From: Planctomycetota bacterium | GTDB lineage: Bacteria; Planctomycetota; Phycisphaerae; Phycisphaerales; UBA1924 | Direction of reading: 5' to 3' | Assembly: GCA_018242605.1 (NCBI GenBank) | Contig: JAFEBP010000021.1 | Span: 1 to 60,948 of the forward strand | Length of the DNA stretch: 60,948 bases | In this document: piece after piece, positions 26,229 to 34,351 of the stretch | Position numbering within the stretch: position 1 is the first letter of the stretch | Layout of the letters: the number at the start of each line of letters is the position of its first letter | The notes under the pieces: model-generated | What the model was told of the DNA's origin: nothing | The model's input: only the letters and a program-made list of their open reading frames with translations | Database searches by the model: none | Position numbers and translations under genes: made by a program

Positions 26229-26959
26229 AGCGCGACGGCTCGGAGCGGTGGCGTGTGCTGCTGGCGGCGATGCAGCCTGGGGTGAAAGACGCGGTGCGGA
26301 TCGAGGCGGGCGCGGCGGCGGATTACTACGCGCTGGCGCACCTGCACTACCGGCCGGGGAGCCCGGCGCAGATCGAGCGGGTGCTGCGCGCGGTGGATGT
26401 GCCGACGGGGATGATGGTGGGTGTGCTGGTGGCGGGGCGGGGGACGCTGAACGCGCCGTGGCGGCGCGGGGCGTTCGGGGCGGAGTTTGACGCGGGGGAC
26501 AAGCGGCGCGCGGCCCGCGCGGCGAACGGGGCGCTGCGGGTGATCTCACGCGTGATCGTTGATCCGCGGTTCCGGGGGCTGGGGATCGCCAGGCGGCTGG
26601 TGGAGGCGTATCTCGCGCGGCCGCTGACGCCGTGCACGGAGGCGGTGGCGGCGATGGGGCGGGTGTGCCCGTTCTTTGAGCGGGCGGGGATGCGGCGAGT
26701 GAGCGTGCGCGCGGCGCGGCGGGACCGGGAGCTAGCGGCGGTGCTGCGTGGGCTTGGGTTGCGGGCGTCCTGGCTGCTGGAGCCGGGCGCGGCGGCGCGG
26801 GCGATGCGGGCGCATCCGCGGCTGCGGCGGGCGGTGCGGAGGTGGGCGAACGACTCGCGGTCAACGCGGGGCGGCGCGCCGGACCTGAGCGCGGCGGCGG
26901 CGTCGATCGCGGCGCGGCCGGTGGTGTATGTGTTCAGGGCGGGGCGGCTCAGCCGTTGA
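26225..26959 (+). CDS. GNAT-family acetyltransferase, partner of the ABC ATPase
   Basis: 244 residues. The start overlaps the ATPase stop (ATGA at 26225-26228). GNAT motif A is clear at residues ~108-122 (ISRVIVDPRFRGLGIARRL), the acetyl-CoA pyrophosphate loop. The following TEAVAAMGRVCPFFERAGM also fits the acetyltransferase half of COG2401 proteins. The C-terminal ~80 residues are Arg/Ala-rich. The acceptor substrate is unknown. The 3' end overlaps that of tdh by 11 bp (convergent). Confidence 0.8.
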   Translation: MKRDGSERWRVLLAAMQPGVKDAVRIEAGAAADYYALAHLHYRPGSPAQIERVLRAVDVPTGMMVGVLVAGRGTLNAPWRRGAFGAEFDAGDKRRAARAANGALRVISRVIVDPRFRGLGIARRLVEAYLARPLTPCTEAVAAMGRVCPFFERAGMRRVSVRAARRDRELAAVLRGLGLRASWLLEPGAAARAMRAHPRLRRAVRRWANDSRSTRGGAPDLSAAAASIAARPVVYVFRAGRLSR

Positions 26960-28061
26960 TGTTCAGGACGACCTTGATGCCGTCGCCGCTGATCATGGTT
27001 TCAAAGCCGCGCTTGAACTGCTCGAGGGGGAACTCGTGGGTGATGATGTCCTCGAGGTCGACCTTGCCGCTGACGAGGAGTTCTTCCATCTGGTACCAGG
27101 TCTCGAACATCTTGCGGCCGTTGATGCCCAGGACGGTGGCGCCCTTGAAGACGACGTGCTGGGTGATGTTGAAGGTGGGGGGCTTGGCGGGGATGCCGAG
27201 CAGGGCGGCGGTGCCGCCGTTGCGGAGGGCGGAGAATCCCTGGTCGTAGGCGGCGGGGCTGCCGGACATTTCGAGCAGGACGTCGACGCCCTCGCCGCGG
27301 CAGGCCTTGCGGACCTCGCCGACCCAGGCGTTGTCGCGGGGGTCGAAGGCTTCGGCGGCGCCGAGCTTCTTGGCGAGGGTGCGGCGGTGGGCGTTCATGT
27401 CGGTGGCGAAGATGCGGCCCGCGCCGGCGGCCTTGGCGACGGTGACGGCCATGAGGCCGATGATGCCTGTGCCGGTGATGAGCACGCTCTTGGCGGAGAC
27501 GCCGGCGGCCATGACGGTGTGGACGGCGTTGCCGAGGGGGTCGAGGACGGCGGCGACCTTGTCGGGGATGGAGGGGTGGACGGGCCAGACGTTTTCTTCG
27601 GGGACGGCGACGTAGTCGGCGAAGATGCCGTCGCGGTCGATGCCCAGGATGCGGGTGTCGCTGGCGATGTGGGCGTTGCCGGTGCGGCTGTTGTAATCAA
27701 CGCCGGCGGTGATGTGGCCCTCGGCGCTGACGCGCTGGCCGACGCGGTAGCGGGTGACGGCGGAGCCGATGGCGACGATGATGCCTACGAACTCGTGGCC
27801 GGTGACGATGCCCACGGGGATGCGGCCGGCGGACCACTCGTCCCACTCCCAGATGTGCTTGTCGGTGCCGCAGATGCCGGCCTTGGTGACGCGGATGAGG
27901 ACATCACGCGGGCCGCACTTGGGGACGGGGCGGTCGGGCACGAACTTGAGTTCGGGGCCGGCGTGGTGCTTGACCAGCGCCCGCATGGTGGCGGGGATCG
28001 CGCCTGTCGCGGCTTGAGGAGCGGGCACTGAGACGGGGCGGGAGGTGGAGAGTGTCGTCAT
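26949..28061 (-). CDS. tdh: L-threonine 3-dehydrogenase (zinc-type MDR)
   Basis: 370 residues from the ATG at 28061. It oxidises L-threonine to 2-amino-3-oxobutyrate with NAD+. The catalytic zinc site (Cys64 in AGICGTDKH, His89-Glu90 in TGHEFVG) and the Rossmann motif GTGIIG (197-202) are intact, and characteristic Tdh stretches such as KHIWEWDEW are present. The structural-zinc lobe (residues ~115-133) lacks its usual four cysteines and reads GHITAGVDYNSRTGNAHIA. An N-terminal extension of ~25 residues precedes the fold. It is divergent from thiL. Confidence 0.93.
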   Translation of the reverse strand: MTTLSTSRPVSVPAPQAATGAIPATMRALVKHHAGPELKFVPDRPVPKCGPRDVLIRVTKAGICGTDKHIWEWDEWSAGRIPVGIVTGHEFVGIIVAIGSAVTRYRVGQRVSAEGHITAGVDYNSRTGNAHIASDTRILGIDRDGIFADYVAVPEENVWPVHPSIPDKVAAVLDPLGNAVHTVMAAGVSAKSVLITGTGIIGLMAVTVAKAAGAGRIFATDMNAHRRTLAKKLGAAEAFDPRDNAWVGEVRKACRGEGVDVLLEMSGSPAAYDQGFSALRNGGTAALLGIPAKPPTFNITQHVVFKGATVLGINGRKMFETWYQMEELLVSGKVDLEDIITHEFPLEQFKRGFETMISGDGIKVVLNING

Positions 28062-28204
28062 TGGAAGCGCTCCTGAAGGGCAATTGTACCGGCCCGGGGG
28101 GCTTTTGTCAGCGAAACTCATTGAATCAGGGCGTTCTCCGGGTGTGTTTGGGGGCGTTGAACGGTCGCCGTCAGGGGTGGGGGCGGTCGTCTTACCCTTG
28201 TTGC

Positions 28205-29116
28205 ATGCGCGAGCAGGCGCTTCTTCGCCACATCTACGACCGATCGGCGCCGCTGGCGGGGTTCCCGGGCATTGTGCAGGGGCCGGGGGATGACTGCGCG
28301 GTGGTGAACATCCAGAGCCCGGTGCTGCTGAAGGTCGATCAGGTGATCGAGGGGCGGCACTTTGTGGAAGGCACGCTCCTGGACCTGGTGGCGCGCAAAG
28401 CGATGGCGCGGCCGCTCTCGGACATCGCGGCGATGGCGGGGCGGCCGGCGTACGCGCTGGCGGCGGCGATCCTGCCGATGGGGTTCCCGCAGGCGCGGGC
28501 GGATGAGTTGTTCGATGCGCTCTCGCGGTGGGCGCTGCACTGGGGGTGTCCGCTGGTGGGCGGGGACATCGCGGTGGCGCACGGGGTGTTGGCGCTCTCC
28601 ATCTCGATCGTGGGGCACGTGCATCCGACGCGGGGGCCGGTGTATCGGCACGGGGCGGTGGCGGGGGACGAGGTGTTCGTGACAGGCGCGCTGGGGGGTT
28701 CGCTGGACGCGGTGACAGGGATGGGCAAGCACCTGAGTTTCGAGCCGCGGCTGGCGGAGGGGGCGTGGCTGGCGGAGACACTGGGCGCGCGGCTGCACGC
28801 GATGATGGACATTTCCGATGGGCTGGGGATTGACGCGGGGCGGTTGGCGGAGCGGTCGGGGGTGGGGATTCAGATCGACGCGGGGAGCGTGCCGCTGTCG
28901 CACGGGGTGGCGTCGGTTGACCACGCCGTCCGCGACGGGGAGGATTACGAGTTGCTGTTCACGGTGTCGCCGGGCGCGTTGCCTGCGCGCGGAGAGTGCC
29001 CGGGCGGGTGCGCTTTTACTCGTGTTGGGAAGGTGCTCGCGGGGCACGGGGCGAGCCTGAAGAAGGGCGATGCGCTGGAGGACATTACCGGCGCGGGGTT
29101 TGAGCATCGGGGTTGA
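28205..29116 (+). CDS. thiL: Thiamine-monophosphate kinase ThiL
   Basis: 303 residues from ATG 28205. It phosphorylates thiamine monophosphate to thiamine pyrophosphate with ATP, the last step of the pathway. Family motifs are visible: GPGDDCAVV and KVDQVIEGRHF near the N-terminus, KAMARPLSDIAAMAG, VGGDIA, MMDISDGLGIDAGRLAE and DGEDYELLF. A longer upstream frame from 28052 is rejected because it overlaps the tdh start and is not ThiL-like. tsaE begins 17 bp after its stop, so the two may be co-transcribed. Confidence 0.93.
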   Translation: MREQALLRHIYDRSAPLAGFPGIVQGPGDDCAVVNIQSPVLLKVDQVIEGRHFVEGTLLDLVARKAMARPLSDIAAMAGRPAYALAAAILPMGFPQARADELFDALSRWALHWGCPLVGGDIAVAHGVLALSISIVGHVHPTRGPVYRHGAVAGDEVFVTGALGGSLDAVTGMGKHLSFEPRLAEGAWLAETLGARLHAMMDISDGLGIDAGRLAERSGVGIQIDAGSVPLSHGVASVDHAVRDGEDYELLFTVSPGALPARGECPGGCAFTRVGKVLAGHGASLKKGDALEDITGAGFEHRG

Positions 29117-29133
29117 GGAGCGGATCGCGAGAC

Positions 29134-29754
29134 ATGCCGACGGTGACACGAACATCTCCGCACGTTGACGCGACGCACGCCTTTGGGGCGGCGATCGCGC
29201 ATGTGCTGCGCGCGGGGGACGTGGTGCTGCTGCGGGGGGAGCTGGGGGCGGGGAAGACAGCGCTGGTGCGGGGGATTGCGCAGGGGCTGGGGATCGCGGG
29301 GGCGCAGGTGTCGAGCCCGACGTTCGTGGTGGTGAACGAGTATCCGGCGGCGGGGCCGATCCGGTCGCTGATTCACGTTGATGCGTACCGGGTGAGCGAG
29401 ATAGGCGAGCTGGAGAACGCGGGGTGGGACCGGTTGTTTGATGCGTCGGGAGCGCCGATGGGTGACGCCGCGGCGGTGATCGAGTGGCCGGAGCGGATCG
29501 CGTCGGCGTTGCCCGCGATCGCGGCGGCGGTGACGCTGTCGCACACGGGCGTTGAGTCGCGGAGCATCGAACTGACGGTGCCGGAATCGTGGCTGAGCCG
29601 GGCGGACTGCGATGTGCTGCTGGGGCGGCCGCCGGTCAAGTGCCCGGTGACGGGGCGGTGGGTGGCGCAGACGGCCAGGACGTACCCGTTTGTGGATGCG
29701 CGGGCGCGGGATGCGGATCTGTATCAGTGGCTGGTGGCCAATGACGAAGAGTAG
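29134..29754 (+). CDS. tsaE: tRNA t6A ATPase TsaE with a degenerate YacG-like C-terminal extension
   Basis: 206 residues from the ATG at 29134; a TTG at 29113 is possible but less likely. TsaE is the ATPase that supports TsaB-TsaD in making t6A37 on tRNA. Walker A GELGAGKT (35-42), SSPTFVVVNEY and HVDAYRV are typical, with EWPER at 117-121. Family members usually end at ~150 residues. Here ~40 more follow, with a pattern CPVTGRWV...YPFVDARARDADLYQWL that resembles the small zinc protein YacG (CPxCGxPV...PFCSxRCRxxDLxxWL) with three of four Cys lost. This suggests a fusion to a degenerate YacG. Confidence 0.9.
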   Translation: MPTVTRTSPHVDATHAFGAAIAHVLRAGDVVLLRGELGAGKTALVRGIAQGLGIAGAQVSSPTFVVVNEYPAAGPIRSLIHVDAYRVSEIGELENAGWDRLFDASGAPMGDAAAVIEWPERIASALPAIAAAVTLSHTGVESRSIELTVPESWLSRADCDVLLGRPPVKCPVTGRWVAQTARTYPFVDARARDADLYQWLVANDEE

Positions 29755-29800
29755 AAAGACGTCGTGGGCCGCCAGGACCGCGGGCTGACAAGAAAGTGCT

Positions 29801-32044
29801 CTACAGGACAACCACGTTGATTGCCCGGGCGGCGCCAACGCCTTTTCGTGAATCCAGCGCCCGACCAAGAATCGTCAAGCTCCCGCTCGTCGGGTTGGAG
29901 ATTGACATGCGCAAGCTCCACACGCCAGCATTCAGCTTAGCCGAGCCCAATCGACGGTCCTTGCGTGGATCAATAAGACCATTACCGTCCGAATCGATGT
30001 AGAACTCAACTGCTTTTACGCGGTCATCCGAGTCGGAAGCGATCACACTGATTGTGAATGGAGTGCGGCGAAGAACCTCAACAGCACTGGCAGTCATCGA
30101 TGAGATTGTCGGGGTGGAGTTGATTGTCACCAGCGTACTTACAGGCGTCGACCAACCACCGTCATTGTCCAGCGCGATGGCGAAGACTTTGCGCACACCT
30201 GGCGCCAGAGCGGGCGTGAGAATGCTGCTGCTGAACTTCCCACCGACCGCGACGGACAACAGCGTGTCCGAGTCGCGCGAGAGTATGCCGTCACCGTCGG
30301 CATCAATGAAGTAAGAAACGGATTGGACCCGACCGTCGAAGTCCTTGGCGTTTTTGATCGACAGCCCGAGTTTGTCCCCCGCGTTTGCTATCAGCGTGGG
30401 TTTCGCCGAGACGGACTGCAAGGTCGGCGGCGAATTGGCGATGGTGACTGATGCCGTAAGGGTTGAGGTGGCGCCGTTCGCCGCCGTCGCGACGATCAGG
30501 AGCGAAACCGATCCGGCGGGTAGGTTGCGTGAGCTGAGCCATGACGTCCAGGAACCCGCTCCCAATTGACTCGATGATGAAAGCCTTGTATCAATCCCCG
30601 GCTCGAACGCACCGTTCCGATTCGCGTCGGCATAGACGTACACGCTTCGAACCGAATAAGACTGGCTTGTTGTCGCGTTGATGACGAACACGTCCGGGCG
30701 AAAGACCGGCGACGAAGGCGCTGACACGGACATCAGCATCGGCGGCGGCGGCGGAGGAGGCGGCGGTGCCGAGACAGTCAGCGGTTCATCCAAGTATGCA
30801 AAGCGGCGGTGAACTTCATCGGCGCCGACAACGAGGAGCCGATACGACCCGGGGCTGAGCGGCGTGGTTGAAAGCTGCACGGTCGAGCTTCCAAAGGCCT
30901 GCGCCGGCACAGAAGTTGTTCCGATCCGAATCTCATTGTTGTTGTATGGGTTGTCGTCCACATCGGCATACGCCGTGATCGTCTCGCCGCTATCCCGATC
31001 TCCGTATACAAACTCCAAGGTCGACGTGTTTCCCTGGACGATCGCCGAGTTTCCCGTCGAGAGGCCGACGGTATCGATATTTGGCCACTGGGAACCGGCC
31101 ACGACGGGCGTACGGAAGTTCGTACCTCCGCTATACGGGACGTGCACGTACGACTGAGTGTCTGCAAGATTGACGTAGCCGCGAAGACGCGATCTGGCAA
31201 AGCCAACTTGATCGCGAGGCCCCAATCCGGGTGTTTCATACCAGCGAGGATCGATTGGCGTGTTGTCGCCGTCATTCGTGGCGGAGAGTTGGATTGTCCC
31301 GTGGTAGAACGCGTGCGTTTGCGTGTGACCGATCGATGTGCCGTGAGCACTGTTCAGCACAACGTTCATCGCGCCGGGCACCATGCTGCCCGCGACGAGG
31401 TCTCCGGTCTCATAGTAGTTGTCGGTGAAAGCGACATTGTCGGGAAGAACTTCGGACGGATCGCCGGCCAACCATGTTGGATGCGGATCGAGAAGCGTGA
31501 GTTGATTGACCCAGATTCCTGAACGCCCTAACGCCTCCGCCAGCAGTGTCATCACGCTCGCGCCGCGGCTGTGGCCGATCAAGTGGATCGGGCTAGAAAG
31601 CCATTGTGATGTGACCGGGTTGGAAAGCAGTCGATTGGCCACCATGTCGGCTTCATCGTCGGTCGCTACGTTGCGTTCAAAGAGGGGGTTCTGAAAATTG
31701 TTCGAGGCATCGGCCCAATCGAGAATGCCGACAACCTCGCCCCTCTCAGACTGTGTGATTGTCGGTGCCCCGGGATTGAGCGTCATGCTCAGGCCTGTTG
31801 CGGTGTCATTGCTGACCAGGACCGGTCGTACTGACGCGCCGGACGAACCCGCGACATTCGCGATGGCATTCGCCATTGTTGAAATCCAAGCGGGTCGATC
31901 TCCCAGCGCTTCGTAACCATGCGTTACCAAGGTGAATCCTGCCAGCAGGGTTCGCGATTCCAGTTGTTCAAGGGGGGCGACCGAGTTTGCCGAGCGATCA
32001 ACGCCCAATGCCAGTGCGCGCCGAATCATGCCGAAGTCTCCCAC
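29801..32044 (-). CDS. LEPR-type N-terminus lipase-like surface protein with Ca/Ig-like repeats
   Basis: 747 residues. Near the N-terminus sits LEQLESRTLLAG, a version of the planctomycete LEPR/XLL motif found on exported giant proteins. Residues ~35-280 resemble an alpha/beta-hydrolase, with GHSRG (Ser159) as nucleophile elbow. Beyond a nine-Pro run there are two to four beta-sandwich repeats of ~100 residues with Asp-rich stretches (YADANRNGAFEPGID, YFIDADGDGILSRDSD, FYIDSDGNGLIDPRKD) that look like Ca-binding loops. There is no dockerin tail. Codon use is less GC-rich than that of neighbouring housekeeping genes. An alternative start lies 15 bp downstream. The hydrolase call is moderate. 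Confidence 0.75.
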   Translation of the reverse strand: MGDFGMIRRALALGVDRSANSVAPLEQLESRTLLAGFTLVTHGYEALGDRPAWISTMANAIANVAGSSGASVRPVLVSNDTATGLSMTLNPGAPTITQSERGEVVGILDWADASNNFQNPLFERNVATDDEADMVANRLLSNPVTSQWLSSPIHLIGHSRGASVMTLLAEALGRSGIWVNQLTLLDPHPTWLAGDPSEVLPDNVAFTDNYYETGDLVAGSMVPGAMNVVLNSAHGTSIGHTQTHAFYHGTIQLSATNDGDNTPIDPRWYETPGLGPRDQVGFARSRLRGYVNLADTQSYVHVPYSGGTNFRTPVVAGSQWPNIDTVGLSTGNSAIVQGNTSTLEFVYGDRDSGETITAYADVDDNPYNNNEIRIGTTSVPAQAFGSSTVQLSTTPLSPGSYRLLVVGADEVHRRFAYLDEPLTVSAPPPPPPPPPMLMSVSAPSSPVFRPDVFVINATTSQSYSVRSVYVYADANRNGAFEPGIDTRLSSSSQLGAGSWTSWLSSRNLPAGSVSLLIVATAANGATSTLTASVTIANSPPTLQSVSAKPTLIANAGDKLGLSIKNAKDFDGRVQSVSYFIDADGDGILSRDSDTLLSVAVGGKFSSSILTPALAPGVRKVFAIALDNDGGWSTPVSTLVTINSTPTISSMTASAVEVLRRTPFTISVIASDSDDRVKAVEFYIDSDGNGLIDPRKDRRLGSAKLNAGVWSLRMSISNPTSGSLTILGRALDSRKGVGAARAINVVVL

Positions 32045-32268
32045 AAATGCCCGCGATCTCGTGCACGACGGACATGGTACTCAACCATCTGGAGAGAGTC
32101 ATGCCAACATGCTATTTACCAGACCCTACCTCGGGCGTGATTGCACGCCAAGACCGAGGGAATTGGACTCACTCCAAACTATGAACAGTGGAAGGTCCCT
32201 CGCGGAGGTCAGCGCTCCGTCGAGCGAATCGTTCGATCCGGTGGCGTGATGTGTCCAATCGCGTTTTG

Positions 32269-33756
32269 CTACTTCTTGTGAACGCTGGGGTGGGTGCCGC
32301 GGGAGATGTGGTAGCGGCTCCAGGGGGAGTCTGCGCGCGGCGGGGGTTGGCCGGGGGCGCTGGTTTCGGCGGGGGGCGGGGGGTCGGAGACGCGGCGGGT
32401 GTCTTGCTTGTGGAGGTCGCGGGCGCACAGGGCGATGAAGGCGAGCGAGAGGAGGGCGGGGCCGATCGGGGCGAGGCGCGAGCGGGCCCAGCCGGCACCC
32501 ACCGCGCGGGCGGCGCAGAGGGCGGCCAGGATGAGGACGAAGGGTTCGGCGTAGCGCTGCCAGAGTTCGCCGCCGGCGCCGATGGCGGAGCCGTAGCCGA
32601 TGAGCGCGGCGATGAGGAGGATGCGCTGGCGGCCGGACCAGGCGAGGAGGCAGGCGGCGAAGGTGATCGCGCCGAAGACGCAGAGCGCGACGATGAGGGG
32701 CGAGGCGTGGCCGATGTTGGGCAGGTGGAGGCGGTCGTGCAGCGCGGCGGCGACATCCCAGAGTCCGGTGCGGCGGCCGGCCAAGTAATCGGATGTGGCG
32801 CCGGCGGTGGTGGGGGCGATGAGCGCGAGGAGGAGTCCGCACGCCGCGGCGAGCGCGGCCCAGGCGGGTTGCTCGCACAGCAGGCGCCTGGTGCAGGGCC
32901 AGACGTACCCGGCGAAGAAGACGGAGACCGCGCCGAAGACGGCGAGGATGAAGGCGGGGCCGGCGGGGTTGGCTTTGTGGTATTGGAACTGGAAGGTGGG
33001 GGGGACCAGGCCGCCCCAGAGGCCGTAGAAATAGATGAGGACGAGCAGGGCGGGCAGGAGCGTGAGCAACGCGGCGGAGGCGAGGACGCAGCGGCGGCCG
33101 AGGTTGGTGAAGAGGAGGTCGCGCAGGGCCGCGGCGGGGCGCCAGGGGCCGGTCTGTTCGGGGAGCGTGGGAGCGCCGGCGAGCCACGCGGCGGCGATGA
33201 TGAGGCCCGCGGTCCACAAGTGCACTTGGCGGGTGAGGACGAGCAGGAACAGGATGATGGCGCAGAGCAGGGCGCGGCGGAGGGTGAGGGGCGCGGCGAT
33301 GAGAAGGCCCAGGAGCAGGACGACTCCGAGCCACGCGGCGTTGTCGGGGAGGATCCACGCGCCGCTGGAGAAGACGTACAGAGACGTGGCGAAGGGGAGG
33401 CAGGCGGCCCAGCCTTTGCCGCCGCAGGCCCGGGAGAGTTGGATGAGCACCCAGAGCAGTGCCGCGGTGAGGATCGCGCAGGCGACCTGGAGGCCGGCGA
33501 CGGAGAGGCCGGCGTATTTCACGGCGGCGGCGATGAGGTGGAAGAGGGGCGTGGTGGCGGAGAGATAATCACTCAGGTCGACGTTGGGCCACTGTGCCGC
33601 GAACTGGCGGATGGCGGCTTCGTGGTAGAGGGCCTGGTCGTAGGCGACGCGGTGGGGGATGCGGCCGGAGTTGATGACGGCGAGGGCCAGCGCGAGGAAC
33701 GCGGCGGGGAGGATGAGGGAATGAAGGGTGCTGGGGCGGGCCGGGGTGGGCGGCAT
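32269..33756 (-). CDS. Polytopic membrane protein, possibly a GT-C glycosyltransferase
   Basis: 495 residues with ~10-12 hydrophobic helices. The first luminal-type loop carries RVAYDQALYHEAAIRQFA and then LSDYLSATTPLFHLIAA. An acidic/His-rich first loop followed by TTP is the layout of lipid-phosphosugar-dependent GT-C enzymes (ALG10-like), but no family is firmly recognised. The C-terminal ~45 residues are Pro-rich and hydrophilic. It is transcribed in the same direction as the 29801-32044 gene, 224 bp further upstream on that strand. Confidence 0.65.
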   Translation of the reverse strand: MPPTPARPSTLHSLILPAAFLALALAVINSGRIPHRVAYDQALYHEAAIRQFAAQWPNVDLSDYLSATTPLFHLIAAAVKYAGLSVAGLQVACAILTAALLWVLIQLSRACGGKGWAACLPFATSLYVFSSGAWILPDNAAWLGVVLLLGLLIAAPLTLRRALLCAIILFLLVLTRQVHLWTAGLIIAAAWLAGAPTLPEQTGPWRPAAALRDLLFTNLGRRCVLASAALLTLLPALLVLIYFYGLWGGLVPPTFQFQYHKANPAGPAFILAVFGAVSVFFAGYVWPCTRRLLCEQPAWAALAAACGLLLALIAPTTAGATSDYLAGRRTGLWDVAAALHDRLHLPNIGHASPLIVALCVFGAITFAACLLAWSGRQRILLIAALIGYGSAIGAGGELWQRYAEPFVLILAALCAARAVGAGWARSRLAPIGPALLSLAFIALCARDLHKQDTRRVSDPPPPAETSAPGQPPPRADSPWSRYHISRGTHPSVHKK

Positions 33757-34351
33757 GGGCAGAGATTAGGGAGGAACCAGAGGGACTTGGGGAGGGGGCG
33801 GCGCGATCGGTGGTGTATGGGCGGGGGGTGCATCGTCATGGCGCCGGCACGCCGCGGGAGGGTGGTCGCGCGGCTTCATGGGTGCGGCGCCGCGATCAGG
33901 TTGCGCCACTCGTTGCGCTGACTGCGCTGATTGATACGAAGGCCAACATCCGAGTTGATGGGAACGATCCACGAACACGCCCGATCACGCGGCCAACGCG
34001 GGCGAGGAAAGCGCGCGATTCTCGTTGAAAATCCGTGGAAAATGCCCTTCCCAGACATGAGCATACGTATAATTGACAGATTTGTCCAGAATACCCGAAC
34101 CGGCTTGTTGCGCCATCACAGGGTGCCAAGGAGTATCGGGCGTTCGGGGGTGAGTTTCAGGCCGCGGTGTGTGCGGTCGCCGCGTCCTGGAGTGTTGGGA
34201 AGATCCCGACCGCTTGGGTGTGTTTCACGGGGTTGACCGTGGAGCATGAATCATGAGTGCTCGCGCCCGAGGCTTTGCGGCGTATCCGGACGGCGACGGC
34301 CATGTGGAACGGTTCACCGGACAGCGGGCCACATCTTTTGGTGGAGGACCA
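33757..34351. other. Intergenic region between divergent genes
   Basis: About 595 bp. No gene is supported; open frames here overlap on both strands without codon bias. A perfect TATAAT lies at 34068-34073 (about 280 bp before the next ATG) with no good -35, and GGAGGA at 34343-34348 serves the next gene. Confidence 0.4.
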
